Notes: generated from the letters alone by a model not told the origin. 64,000 nt of DNA from Marisa cornuarietis (GCA_004794655.1 SMMW01000077.1:62001-126000), one strand, 5' to 3'; shown: positions 26,183 through 37,965, numbered from the stretch's first letter. Made by a program: numbers and translations.

Positions 26183-26859
26183 ACCCAGATAGCAATGAAA
26201 CATTTTATAAACGTTTTAAAAACGCTAACATAGTTGTAATAATGTAAAAGTTTGATATGAAACATTTTAGAAACATTTTAGAAACATTTACCGAATAAAC
26301 ATTTAAAACTGAATTTTTTTGCAAACATTTTAAAATGGTAGGAAACATAACATTTAATCAAAAATATTAAATAAATGTTATGTAAACAATTGCCAAAAAC
26401 TTCTTAAGATGTGGATGATGTCAAAAGATGTGTGACGTGAGAGAATGACGTCAGTTTATCTGAATGCGTATGGATGATGTCAAAAGATGTGTAACCTGAG
26501 AGAATCAGGGGAAATGAGAAGGGGCTGAATTGAGGAGTGGAAGATATTTTTTTTATCTGTAGATAAAATTTAATTTGTGCAAAAGAACCTGTATTTGTCT
26601 GTGCACGTCAATTGGAAGAGAGAGAGAGAAAGTGAGAGTCACGCTTCCCGAGGATGTGAAATGCTTTACAGGAAAATGTTTATAAAAGAGCTTAAAAAGG
26701 TAGAACATAAGTTTTAAAATAGTTTGAATGTAAACGTTAAGAAAACATTTTTCCGATGTGCAAATTAAACATTTTCGAAACATTTTCTGCAAACATTATT
26801 CAATCATTTCGTGAGAACATTTATAAAACATTTATAAAAGGTTTAAATGCTATCTGGGT
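26183..26859. mobile_element. Non-autonomous DNA transposon (MITE-like), 677 bp
   Basis: The segment starts with acccagatagca and ends with its exact reverse complement tgctatctgggt. The inverted similarity continues inward with few mismatches for about 45 bp (attttataaa... against tttataaaat...). It interrupts a 25-bp tandem array that continues on both sides, so its borders are sharp. No target-site duplication is obvious: removal joins gagatgagac to agttattag, a junction found intact elsewhere in the array. It has no coding capacity. The interior holds about a dozen copies of AACATTT and a partly repeated block near 26408-26500 (gatgatgtcaaaagatgtgt). The superfamily cannot be assigned from the termini alone. 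Confidence 0.85.
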
Positions 26860-26988
26860 AGTTATTAGAGATGAGAAAACTGATCATTATTTAAAAATTA
26901 AACGTAACTAATCGTTATAAGAGAGAAAAAAAAACTAACGAATCATTATTTGAAATGAAATGTAACTAATTGCTATAAGAGATGGACG
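26860..26988. repeat. 25-bp minisatellite, right part
   Basis: Continuation of the array interrupted at 26183. Copies here are more diverged (actgatcattatt, gtaactaatcgttataagag, gtaactaattgctataagag) than on the left side. Confidence 0.75.
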
Positions 26989-29901
26989 GGAAGTTGAACC
27001 CGACTCCGCCGATGTCTTTCTGTGCTGTGTGGAGAAGAAAGGTGGAGGAGCCTGGGTATGTACCCGAACCCTAGGATTCAAGATTCTTTTATTCTGTCGC
27101 CCTGAAGGAACGAGCGTGAGATTCGTACTTATCACCAAGGAAATAGCCAGCCCTATATGCTGCCCTATATGCTGCTCTTGGTTTTCTTTAACGATCTGAT
27201 GTGGATGATGGTTGATTTCGTTGATTGTTATCTAGTGTCTCGCACCTTGAGTTTACTGATTCGGCAGACTGACCATGTTGACCACAACTCAGAGGGCAAG
27301 GTGACTCGTGTTGCACGTGCCGTGTCTGTCACATTGTTCATGTCTGTGGTTTGGCAAATGTCTACCATTTTCCCGCCACTGTGACTTGTGACCAGAGCTG
27401 TCTGATGACAAGCGAGGTCTGTGAGTTGAAATGGTTCATTTGGTAAGATTTACCACCTAATCTTGGGATCACTTTTCTCAACCTGTCACATCTGAAATAC
27501 TTAGTAATTACAGTTTGGAACTGGTGAACTTCGAAACATACAGGTGTTAAGAGGAGTAATTTCATAATTTTGATGATTGGATATGATCACAAGAAAATGT
27601 TGCGTGAGTATTTTCAGCCTGCATTAAAATATTCTCTCTATATATATATTTATATAAGAAAAATAGATATGAAGTATTTTTGTAAAGTCATATTTTGTTT
27701 CTTTAGTTCAAAAAGTGAAGGGGTTATCGCGAGGAAATAGGAAATCCCTAAAGGACATGTCTCCTTTCTCTGTGAAGTAAGAAATATCATGCGCATTAAT
27801 CAGTGTTTCAGTCTGAGTCGATAATATTGTTATCGCGATCCAAAACTTGTTTATGGTAAGAATTTTGATGAAAACAAGAAATAAATCTTTGATTTAATTG
27901 CGAGAATATTTTATTTTACTGTAGTTTCACAGTCACTCAGTCATGAAAGCCGTCACATATTTACTCGTCTTCACACGGGGAATGCATCAACAAATACTTC
28001 TTAGAATATAATTTCGAGGACTGATGGTCGAGAAAAACATTGAAACAAAAACAAGGAAAAGAAATGTGAAGGAATTGTGGTCACAAACTTAAATCTCAGT
28101 TTTTATTCACACAGTTGTTCCAGTCTCTGCAACCCGTGTTGCCCAGACTCAAGTTTGTACACACAGGCCACATCATATACAAAGAGATAACAGAGAGGAC
28201 CCATAAATAACTACAGGACAGTGTGTCTGGATGTATAAGCGATTGAAAAGACGAGTTAGCACTGGTAAATGTATAAAATTAAATATGCGCGAAAAGTAGA
28301 ACAAGAAGGAAGAAAGCAGCAACTAGTCTGCGAGATGATGATCGTAATGTAAAAAACAAAAATGGTTACACAATGTGGGGCTCGATCACACAAATTTAGG
28401 ATTAATAAATTTTGAAAAAAAATCTTTAAATTATTTTTATTTATTTTGTTGCTGTAGCGACTGAGCTACTCTGCTGGTTACCTCAAAAGGCGAAGCTGAG
28501 AATGAAGACGATAGTGATAAGGACAATGAATGTTGATGTAGTTTGTAATTGTTTCAGCGAGCGATGCATGTTGACATGCAGGTGCCAGGAGTGAGAGTGA
28601 GGGAGACTGTGGCTCAGTCAGAAAGGCATGGCTGTCAACATGCACCAAGTGTGATTCATAACTCAGTCGCCGGCCGCTTTGTTCACCTCGCAGAATTGAA
28701 ATTTTGACATGAGTAGTGAAGTGAACAAACGACATCTTGTCCCCAGTGGCTCAGGCGCTAAATGCAGGCGAGTGCTACTACAACGACAGCAATTTTGTAA
28801 TCCTACACCGCAATCACTTCTTAAATGTCATTGGAGAAAACCCACATGTAATTTCGTTTCTAGTTATTTCGTTCATTCGTTTTCCTTCCTTTTTAATTTT
28901 TTTCCTGTTTCTTTTTCTTTCTGTTTTTTTTTTCTCTCTTTATGTTTTCCTTTTTTCTTTTCCCCTGCTATCTTCGTTTTTTTTCGCGTATTAGTAGTAT
29001 TATAATAATTACTTACCAATCATCTTCACAATCCTTCGTTTCATTTGAGACATGGTTTGTTAATCGTTAAACCTATTTGTTCATCTTACTTCATACTCGA
29101 GATTAATTCCCGTCTTCTGACAATCAACCGATAATAACTCGGCGTGCGATGACTACTTTAGTAGGTGTGATCGAAAAATTCGTTGGGAATGTCAAGAAAC
29201 ATAACTTATTTTTGAAGAATAAGCAGCTTTTATTGTTTCTCGACTACTTCGCAAGTGAGTTCAAGGAAGTGTTTGTGTCTGTGAGCCCAGTGTACAAACC
29301 ATTGCTGGACATCATCGTGATGAGTGGGGCACTCATCGGTCTTGTCTTTTCACATGGGAAAAAATAAAGAGGAAAATGAGAAATGAGTGTAATAAATTCT
29401 ATAAATATGAAAAGAGAGTTCTTGAAAGTTAGAAATGTTAGTCTACCGACTGTATAGTTTCCAGTCCAGATGTGCTATTAGTTCAAACCAATAATCAGGA
29501 TTATATTTCGGTTTTTCTGCCCACCACGCGATACATCATATGACATGTGTAACCATGGTCTGTATTTTATATACGATTTGTGCTTTTCGTGAAATATTTC
29601 GGATTGTATCACATTCCACTGACACGAGTGATAAATGCAAGTTTGACGAGGGAGCCGAACATTTATTTAGAAAATTACAGTTTGCCACTGACAATCGCTC
29701 AGCTTGGCCACAACATTCACATGATACTGTTCACATGTTGACTCGAATGTTCACCAAGTTTGGCCTGAGCTTTCATCAAAGTATGATTATCCTCCTACTT
29801 GCCTGCACGTGCACATTTATACACATACATGATCTCTCTCTATATATATATATATAACGCACGCGCGAGCACACATGACATGCACCATACCACGCACGCA
29901 T
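26989..29901 (+). other. Hox3 intron 1 stretch with no supported gene
   Basis: AT-rich unique sequence. A tRNA-like pair of boxes near 28610-28680 (tggctcagtcag ... gtgtgattcata) could be a decayed tRNA-derived SINE but is too weak to call. A 72-codon + strand open frame at 29149-29367, whose stop overlaps an AATAAA word, is hydrophobic and lysine-rich with no recognised similarity. It is more likely chance than a gene. Confidence 0.45.
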
Positions 29902-29902
29902 A

Positions 29903-29936
<34 letters not shown>
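29903..29936. repeat. (AC)n microsatellite
   Basis: About 17 AC dinucleotides. It faces the (GT)n tract at 30120 and could pair with it in an RNA transcript. Confidence 0.97.
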
Positions 29937-29940
<4 letters not shown>

Positions 29941-30116
29941 CCTCACAGAACATCACACTCACAAATATACACATATTTGATATTTTGCACGGACAAAAGC
30001 TGACAGTTTTTTATTATTAAAAACGGAGGGTTTCTGGAAACAGACATGTTGCAAAGTGTTAAAACATAATAACCAGTTCCAATGGCCTTCAGTGTGCATG
30101 CGCGTGCTTGTTACAA

Positions 30117-30119
<3 letters not shown>

Positions 30120-30169
<50 letters not shown>
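30120..30169. repeat. (GT)n microsatellite
   Basis: About 25 GT dinucleotides, 183 bp downstream of the (AC)n tract at 29903-29936, in inverted arrangement. Confidence 0.97.
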
Positions 30170-30170
<1 letters not shown>

Positions 30171-30624
30171 CATTCCAGCTGGAATTGAATGACATCTGGA
30201 ATGTATTGCGATTTTCTTTTTTATTTCATAATTAATTACAGCAATACAAATAACAATAACAAAGCTCACACACAAATAAGAAACCGAAACAACAAGACAC
30301 GAACAGATATACAATCTCTTTTAAATAGATAACCAGATGAAAAACAAATATACAACCAGGTGAACTCTGTTCGTCCATTTCTCCACACGCGCTTGCATAC
30401 AATGTGCACATGAAAATATCATCACATGCAACAAACTGCCGCCATCAATTCTCATCAGCTCCACAGTAACTCAAAAGAATAAAACTCCATATATTTAGTG
30501 TCCATTATATTAAAGCTGGTGGGTGTGTATCTCCTTTCACCAGTCAAACTAAACCCAGTGGGATCATCATGAACTGGATTCACTGGTAATTTGTAGCTTT
30601 GTTCACGTCTGTACTGTGTGGATA

Positions 30625-31435
30625 GTTTCAGTTCACATCTGGAATATTTAAATATATTTTAGTTCACATCTAGAATGTTGAAATATATTTTAGTTCAGTT
30701 CACATCTAGAATGTTGAAATATATTTTGTTCAGTTCACATCTAGAATGTTGAAATATATTTTGTTCAGTTCACATCTAGAATGTTGAAATATATTTTGTT
30801 CAATTCACATCTAGAATGTTGAAATATATTTTAGTTCAGTTCACATCTGGAATATTGAAATATATTTCAGTTCAGTTCACATCTGGAATATTTAAATATA
30901 TTTTAGTTTAGTTCACATCTGGAATATTGAAATATATTTCAGTTCAGTTCACATCTGGAATATTTAAATATATTTTAGTTTAGTTCACATCTGGAATGTT
31001 GAAATATATTTTAGTTCACATCTGGACTGTTTAAATATATTTTAGTTCAGTTCACATCTGGAATATTGAAATATATTTTAGTTTAGTTCACATCTGGAAT
31101 GTTGAAATATTTTAGTTCAGTTCACATCTGGAATATTGAAATATATTTTAGTTCACATCTGGAATGTTTAAATATATTTTAGGTCAGTTCACATCTGGAA
31201 TATTGAAATATGTTTTAGTTTAGTTCACATCTGGAATGTTGAAATATTTTAGTTCAGTTCACATCTGGAATATTGAAATATATTTTAGTTCACATCTGGA
31301 ATGTTTAAATATATTTTAGTTCAGTTCACATCTGGAATATTGAAATATATTTCAGTTCAATTCACATCTGGAATGTTTTAGTTCAGTTCGCATCTGTTAT
31401 GTTTAAATATATTTTAGTTCAGTTCACGTCTGCAA
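30625..31435. repeat. Minisatellite with 31-36 bp unit, about 22 copies
   Basis: Unit near gttcagttcacatctggaat followed by attgaaatatatttta. The five-base ttcag block is present or absent, giving 31- and 36-bp versions. The left part has tctagaatgttg and the rest tctggaatattg variants, suggesting expansion in blocks. Confidence 0.92.
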
Positions 31436-31459
31436 TGTCTGGATATTTTCATTCTGTTT

Positions 31460-31900
31460 ACGACATCGAATACGGTAGCGGGACTCGCTCAACGTTTCAA
31501 TTAAAGCGCCACAACTCTGTATGTAGCCTCCTGCCTCCGTTTTCTCTGGGGGAGACCTTTCCAAGCTGACAAAGGGGAGCGGCAGGAAGAAATTATCAGA
31601 TAAACATATCATACCCCCACCCTACTCCCCATCCCTCGCCCACTGTTCCGAATCCGCGAGACAGAATGAGACTGGGAGGAAAATTAGGCCGAATTTTCTT
31701 CATTTTTTACCACCTGCAGAGGAGACACCATCATCAGAATATTCAGCAGTTGTTGGCCGAGTGGTGCCTGCAGGTTGACTTTTCCGAAAGAATTAAACGA
31801 GGGCACGTGAGGCGAGAAATCTGTGACAGCAAGGGTAGATAACCTCTCCGGTATCCTCGCTTACTTTGAAACCGCAAAGGGAGACTATGCTTCATGGAAT
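31460..31900. promoter_or_regulatory. Unique intronic patch with GCGAGAAATCTGTGACAG
   Basis: Non-repetitive sequence between a minisatellite and simple-sequence DNA. It includes ggcgagaaatctgtgacag at 31811-31829, whose ggcga-aaatctgt core differs by one base from the element at 21985-21997. It is followed by TGACAG, a MEIS-type site. A regulatory role is inference. Confidence 0.27.
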
Positions 31901-32504
31901 CACATTTTAGGAGATGGAGAAGAAAAATGAGAAAGTAGAAGTAAAGAAAATAACAAAAAACAAGGACACGTACGGATCCTGGCACCTATGATGTAGTGAT
32001 GTAGTATGTTGTAGTAATGACTAGACATACATAAAATGCCATCAAGTCCTTGTTCAGCCCCTATCACTCCTCATCCTTTAATACTCTACCGCAGTCATCA
32101 TTTTCACCTACCACTTAAACACCTCCATTCTACGCTACTATACCTCCAGTAGGTCTACTATTGTTCACTCTACACCACCCTACAGCACTACTCTACTGTC
32201 GTTATCTCTACCACTGACACTACTATCAGCTCCCTGAGAGTTTTGGGCCCCTTACCCGCTATAGCTATATGTCACATCTCTCTACTTCTTCATTTCGCTT
32301 AAAAAAAAATCCCTTGTGTGTTTCCCGTTTCCTTCTCCACTACCGAAACTTATGACGACGAATAGAAGGAAAGTGTCCTATTGGTAAGCCGCCGGGAGAG
32401 AACACGACAGCAGACTCGATCCTTACATCGGATACTTTGACTGACGCTCTCTCTATGAGGCTACCCCAGGTAGCGGGGCGCCGCTCTCTCAGGCTGTCTG
32501 ACTG

Positions 32505-32770
32505 GCTCCGAGGTTCTCTCTCTCTTTGAGGCTCTCTCTCTCTCTCTCTCTCTGAGGCTCTCTCTCTAATTCTGTCTTTCTCTCTCTCTCTCTGAGGCTG
32601 TCTCTCTCTCTCTCTCTGAGGCTGTATAACTCTCTCTCTCTCTCACTATGAGGTTGTCTGACGCTCTTTGAGGTTCTCTCTCCCTCCCTGAGGTTATCTG
32701 ACTCTCTCTCTCTCTCTGCGGTTGTCCGACTCTCCTTGAAGCTGTACGACTCTCTCTGAGGACTCTCTCT
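32505..32770. repeat. (CT)n low-complexity tract with gaggctgt interruptions
   Basis: Long TC dinucleotide runs are broken at irregular intervals by gaggct/gaggctgt, suggesting a degenerate satellite built on a CT microsatellite. It creates Arg/Glu-rich spurious frames on the - strand. Confidence 0.85.
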
Positions 32771-33050
32771 GTCCAACTGTGGGGGATGGCGGGTGGGGGA
32801 AGTTTTAATGAAGTGTGAGTACAGGAGCTGTGAACACTCACCAGCACAAAGGCTCGACTAGAATGAGGCGTCCCATTCCAGGAAATCTACTTGGTGTGCG
32901 AATAAAATAATGAAAAAAAGAATGAAACAAAATAATACAACGAGGTTTACTGAGGAACAAGAAAGAAGAAGTGAATGAAAAAAAAAGAAGAAACAAGGCG
33001 AGAAACATCGGCGGTGCTGTCAATGCATATCGCATGGCAAGGTGCTAGTA

Positions 33051-33089
<39 letters not shown>

Positions 33090-34101
33090 CCGTCAGATAG
33101 CCGGTTAGTATTGGTTCTGTCCAGCCTATTGTCAACTGAAAATGTGTTGTCATTCCTCCCTAAAGGAAACAATGATCTTAAGAAGGCGGACAAACACGCA
33201 AACAGCCAGCCAAGCAGTCAAACACCGGTTCTTATGCACCTGGTTATGTTTAGAAGAGACTGCGATCAAGATGTAGCCACCAGAATTCTCTTGACATACA
33301 CTTATATTTAATATATATATATATTCAAGGAGGTGACAGGTATAAATATATTTGCTTGCTTGGTTTCTTTGTTTGCTGATCAATTACTCATGCACAGCAT
33401 GCACGCAACACCTACGCGCGTGCGTACAGACAGACACACCAGGCATGCGCACAATAGTCAACACGTCCTCTCAACACCCACCTTCCCACAAAACCTCCCC
33501 CCCACCACCATTCTCTCTTCCTCTTCTGTGTATGAAAAAAACATTGGTGGTGTTTTGCTTGAAAAGGGTCACCGACATTACCTGTAAAATCAATATTGCA
33601 CCTGCTGGCTTATTACCTGTCACTCCAGACATGACTGCGGGGCTTCAATCCCCACAGAACTGGGCACAAGTAGCTCTGAGTGTGTCCTGGCCACCAATAC
33701 CCTCACCAAGGCTCGACACACAGGCCTTCTGGAGCCGCCACGTGTCTAAGCTTCTCAATGTCTATCTGTGTGTCTGTGTCGGCCTTCATAGTCTGCGTCT
33801 GTGTCACAGTTTTTGCATTCACACACACACACACACACAGCTTTTATAGCTGTATCCTAGGGTACCTTTTATAGCTGTACCCATAAGACACTATTTTGTT
33901 TCTGAGTGTTAATGACAGTGCCGCTGTCGCTGTCACTGATGTCGCTGATTTGCACTGTTGCTACTGACATTGAGTTGATGTTGTTGACGCTAAGGATGAT
34001 ACCATTGTTGCTATCTCTGGCGTTGCTGCTGTCGATAATGTTTGTTGTGCTGTTGTTGTTGCTGCTGTCACTGATGTCGGAGGGTGTGGTGCGTGTTTCA
34101 G
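32771..34101 (+). other. Hox3 intron 1, distal part and acceptor
   Basis: Contains (GT)n at 33052-33088, (TA)n near 33310-33325 and (AC)n near 33821-33838. A TTG/CTG-rich stretch at 33906-34090 precedes exon 2. The acceptor is gtgtttcag, AG at 34100-34101. Its pyrimidine tract is weak because of interspersed G. The frame upstream of the acceptor is open for 65 codons in phase with the homeodomain but is low-complexity, so it is treated as intron. Confidence 0.65.
33052..33088. repeat. (GT)n microsatellite
   Basis: About 18 GT dinucleotides within Hox3 intron 1. Confidence 0.97.
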
Positions 34102-34259
34102 CGGAGCCCACCAAGCGAGCTCGCACGGCCTACACGTCGGCGCAGCTGGTGGAGCTGGAGAAGGAGTTCCACTTCAACCGCTACCTGTGTCGCCCACGTC
34201 GCATAGAAATGGCAGCTCTTCTGAATCTGACAGAGAGGCAGATCAAAATCTGGTTCCAG
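34102..34259 (+). CDS. Hox3: Hox3 exon 2 (homeodomain residues 1-50)
   Basis: This 158-bp exon completes the Ala codon left by exon 1, adds Glu-Pro, then encodes homeodomain residues 1-50: N-terminal arm [10 protein letters not shown], helix 1 around LVELEKEF, helix 2 around [11 protein letters not shown], and recognition helix 3 up to IKIWFQ. It ends in phase 0 with CAG|GTAAGT at 34259/34260, so the intron falls exactly between Q50 and N51. Residues are those of an Antp-superclass anterior/group-3 Hox protein (R5, Q50). The linker from the hexapeptide to the homeodomain is 16 residues. If intron 2 were retained, translation would run 23 codons past Q50 and stop at 34328, losing N51 and R53. 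Confidence 0.96.
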
Positions 34260-35534
34260 GTAAGTTCTCGGTACCTGTGTGACAGTCGCACACATACACA
34301 CACGCACACATTGACCCCACAAGAATGACCCCATATTTTAAAGAACTATTTCAGTTTACAATAAAAATATAATATGTAAAGAAAGGTTCAGGAGACCGGC
34401 TGCTTTAATGACAAATAAAGATTACAATTCGTTTAAAATCCGTCTATTCTTGGTACTTGAAGGAAAAGGAAAGAAGGAAAAGGAAAGACAACCATAAGTT
34501 TGGTCTACCTGACAGGTTGTCAACAAGACATCGGGTTTCAAACAAATTGTTTACTCATAATCGTGTCTAAATAGGAGCTACGTGGCTGATCTCAGAGGCC
34601 GCCATGTTTGGTGTTCCTTTGCGAAGAAAAACAAACAAAGTGACCGTAATGCGGGATGTAGGCGGCGCCACTTGACAAGAAAAGCCTTTTTAGTCGCGCC
34701 AGCCACTCAACTCTTCCTCCTTGGATTCCGCTTCGACAGTTGGGCACCATCTCCAGGTCCACGATGCCAGCCTTTTGACGACCACACTTAGGAGACTGAA
34801 AGGTGGAGGGTGTCGCCCAGTAGACTGGAGGATGTTCCTTGACAGTCAAACATGTCAGCCGCCCTCCACCGCCCGAGTGTTCTGTTCCAGGCGCGATTAT
34901 AACCATTGTCTTGCATCCCGGAATATTTAGTTGAAATTATTGAGAACGTGAGTATCTATCACATAGCCTCAACTGGTGCCAGTCTCTTGCCTTTTCAAAA
35001 ATAAGAAAATTTAAATCTACTCGCCTACCCTTTCGTTTCTTAAAAAGTTATGTGATACCCCTCGTACCTGGCATTCATGTCGCACCTGGGGAAGATGCTG
35101 CGTCATTGGAGTCTCAAGGCAGCAGGTGTTCACACTAGAAAACTAACTGCTCGCCTTCCTACTCAGATTTTGTAGTCTACATTAATAAGAAAATAAAAAT
35201 ATTAGTTTAGTTAGCAAACATTTACATATGCATTTATTTCTAGATGGGTGAGATTGCTCTTGTTGCTGATGAGGAAGGTGACAATGATGATGAAAACAAG
35301 AATTTCGATAGAAAGAAAAATTGTAATGCAGAGGGAAGAAGACAACACTTTTCAGAACACTGTTAAAATGATGATAATTAAACAAACTAATTAATCTTTT
35401 TTGCGTTTTGGTTTAGGTTTTCTTCAATTTTTTTAATACCTTCGACCAAAGTCAGTTACTGAGCGGGATGACTGCTGAAATATTCTTTCTTATGTAATTA
35501 GTCTGAATTAATATATTTGTCCATCTGTGTGCAG
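34260..35534 (+). other. Hox3 intron 2, splitting the homeodomain
   Basis: This 1275-bp intron has donor GTAAGT and acceptor tgtgtgcag (AG at 35533-35534). It is unusual in lying inside the homeobox between codons 50 and 51. The interior has a GC-rich patch at 34570-34910 and AT-rich sequence towards the acceptor. No nested gene was recognised. Confidence 0.9.
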
Positions 35535-36362
35535 AACCGAAGGATGAAGTTCAAGAAAGAACAGAGAGCCAAGTCCTCGCTGGACAAACAAGGGGGCGGG
35601 GGTAGACCGAAGTCGGAAGGCAGCAGTTATTCTGGAAGTGACACTGAGAACTCTAGCTCCTGTCATGGCGGCGGCGGTCGCCTGGGGCCGGACGGGAGTC
35701 CTGGAGGACCCATGGACTGTGCCGTGAGTAAGGGGGACACTCTCGGGGGCGACCCGTTCATCCACCAGAGCCAGAGTAGCGGGAAGGTGGCCCATCACCC
35801 TCAGAAACCCTCCCAGCACTTGGCTCACCATCAGCCGCTGCCCGATCACTGCGAACAAGGGGGAGGAGGAGGTCACGTGATGTCTCGCAGCGCGCCCATT
35901 GGTCAGATGACACTTCCGCTGGGACCGGACGGCGTGGTGAGCCCCGGTTGCCCTAGAGACAATAGTCCGGGTACCGGACTCAAGGCGTCAGGCGGTAACA
36001 ACACCAACAACAACACCATGGAATCGCCACCTGGTCACCATGGCAACATGTCGCCCATGCCCATGGCCAGTGCAGGCGGGGGTGGGCACAGCATGTCTCC
36101 TTTCGGTCAGAACAGTCACGGGTACGGACCACCACCCGGTACCCATCGCGGCCACCCGTACCCGGGCTGCAGCACGAGCAACATGCTGGTGACGGGTAGC
36201 ATGTACTCAGACATCAACCCTCTCGACCACCACACTGCGCATGTGCAGACGCACTGCATGCCGTCACACCCGACCATGAACGGACCCATCAACTGCTCCA
36301 TGTCGACGGGAGGCTACTCCCAGACCTCCTACGACTACATCCCTAAGTTAACACACTTGTAG
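35535..36362 (+). CDS. Hox3: Hox3 exon 3 (homeodomain residues 51-60 and C-terminal region)
   Basis: The terminal coding exon begins precisely with the invariant N51 and encodes NRRMKFKKEQ, completing the recognition helix. A long Gly/Ser/His/Pro/Asn-rich tail follows (about 265 residues). The last ten residues are YDYIPKLTHL, matching the PKLTHL C-terminus conserved in Hox3 proteins from vertebrates to amphioxus. This fixes the paralogue group. The stop is TAG at 36360-36362. The intact C-terminal motif and open frame indicate a functional gene. TCACGTGA occurs within the coding sequence at 35873-35880. Confidence 0.96.
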   Translation, partial: NRRMKFKKEQRAKSSLDKQGGGGRPKSEGSSYSGSDTENSSSCHGGGGRLGPDGSPGGPMDCAVSKGDTLGGDPFIHQSQSSGKVAHHPQKPSQHLAHHQPLPDHCEQGGGGGHVMSRSAPIGQMTLPLGPDGVVSPGCPRDNSPGTGLKASGGNNTNNNTMESPPGHHGNMSPMPMASAGGGGHSMSPFGQNSHGYGPPPGTHRGHPYPGCSTSNMLVTGSMYSDINPLDHHTAHVQTHCMPSHPTMNGPINCSMSTGGYSQTSYDYIPKLTHL

Positions 36363-36588
36363 AAGAGGTTTTCTTATGAAGCAACTCCTATATGTATTCA
36401 TCTCGCCAAAGTCCACTTGTTCAGACTCACAATCTCCTAATTTTATTTCAACAATTCTTTCAATACTCATGCGGCATCGATAAAAAGGGAATCGGACGAG
36501 GAAAAAAACTTTTCTCATGGTGACTGGGTTAAAGAAGAAAAATATTTAAACAGTTGGTTAGCAACAGAGTACGTTGCTAAGGTGTGTG

Positions 36589-36675
<87 letters not shown>

Positions 36676-37425
36676 CATTTCCCAGAGTGACAAACTACTT
36701 CCTGTGATCATCAGCTGCCAATGTTACTTGGACTCGTCGAATATTCTCTTGTCCTGTGTCGCCGACCCTTTAGTGGGAATCCACGTGACCTGGTCCTGTC
36801 CTTTGCCTGTGACCCTGCTAATTTAAATTTCTTCTTCGTAACTCGGTAACCTCCTCGACGACCATGTTGGTTATTTTAATGCCTCGTACTTGTCCCGAGT
36901 GTTTCCTCCTGCGCATGCTCACTTGTATATTTTAATTGACTTCTGGTGGACGCTGCGGCGCGACACTGCGAGAGACAGACTACAGCCGGTAGTTGTTGTT
37001 GATGCCTTTTGTTCTGTGCCAATATTTGAATGTTACAGTAGAAGTGAGAAGAAAAATGTGTTCTCTTCTAACTGTTGAAGTCATGCATGAACGGATTTCC
37101 TCTTGCTCTCTTTTATCACTCCCCTCCCCCCCTTTCTTATTTAGCTCTTGTCTGCTACCTCTCCCCTCCCCTTCTGGTCAATTTGTTGGTGTTAAGGAAC
37201 AGTGGTCGATTCTGCTCCTTTCAAACTGTGGGTGTTGCAAGGAACCATCGCGCGGGATTGAGCAAATCTGATACGGTGTGTAGTCATGCGAAGCAAGGCG
37301 TGTGTGAGCAGTCATGCGTGTCTACAGCGAATATGACCGAGCGAGCGAGCGAGTGAATCTGTCTTGGTGAGGACGAACCACGTGTAGTCGACAACTTGAC
37401 TGGTGAGGAGAAAGTAGAAAATAAA
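36363..37425 (+). other. Hox3 3' UTR candidate
   Basis: Sequence 3' of the Hox3 stop includes a long GT tract (36582-36674) and AATAAA at 37420-37425, the clearest polyadenylation signal in the first kilobase. If used, the 3' UTR would be about 1.1 kb. The true cleavage site is not determinable here. Confidence 0.4.
36582..36674. repeat. (GT)n microsatellite in the probable Hox3 3' UTR
   Basis: About 46 GT dinucleotides with two TTT-type interruptions near 36603 and 36621. Confidence 0.97.
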
Positions 37426-37452
37426 GCAAGTGACGAGATACACTACAATGTT

Positions 37453-37509
37453 GTGAGTGAGTGAGTGAGTGCGTGAGTGAGTGCGGCAGTGAGTGAGTGA
37501 GTGAGTGAG
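37453..37509. repeat. (GAGT)n microsatellite
   Basis: A GTGA tetranucleotide run with two interruptions (gcgt, gcggca). Confidence 0.93.
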
Positions 37510-37829
37510 GGGGGGTGAGTGGTATCAGTGGAGCAGTTTATGAGTATATTGTGGATTGTCGAATGTTCGTTTAATGGACAAAAAAGATTCAGTGTAGACT
37601 TGCATTTCATTTTGCTTTGTTATTGTTGGTTAGTGTACTGGGATTGCTGTCATAAACTATCAAACTGTTTGGTCTAAGATTTTTTTTTAATTCGCTAATG
37701 AATGTGAAATATTGGTTTTGTGAACTAAAGGAAACATGATAGTCACAAACTAATGTGTCCACAGTGCTTGTATTCGCTATGAGAGAAGAAAGGAAAGAGC
37801 GCATTTAACGGGTGGGGGGAGCATGTCTC

Positions 37830-37838
37830 TGTGTGTGT

Positions 37839-37890
<52 letters not shown>

Positions 37891-37965
37891 GAAAATCTCG
37901 AAATCGTGGAACGATAAGGCTGAAGCTTGTGTGAGGTCTTTAGAAATTATAGTAATGAGAAAGTC

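Noticed and set aside
28600..28690. tRNA-like A and B box words, possible tRNA gene or SINE
   Set aside because: The boxes are imperfect and no cloverleaf with a credible anticodon arm can be drawn. Too weak to call.
29149..29367. 72-codon hydrophobic frame in Hox3 intron 1 with a stop overlapping AATAAA
   Set aside because: Short, no homology recognised, AT-rich surroundings where such frames arise often. Noted but not called as a gene.
32489..32847. Arg/Glu/Ser-rich frames on the - strand resembling coiled coil
   Set aside because: Produced by (CT)n microsatellite with periodic interruptions. No non-repetitive coding part.
33906..34101. Open frame extending 65 codons upstream of the Hox3 homeodomain exon, in phase with it
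   Set aside because: It is a TTG/CTG-rich low-complexity stretch encoding mostly Leu/Ser. Exon 1 splices in correct phase at 34102, so this is intron.
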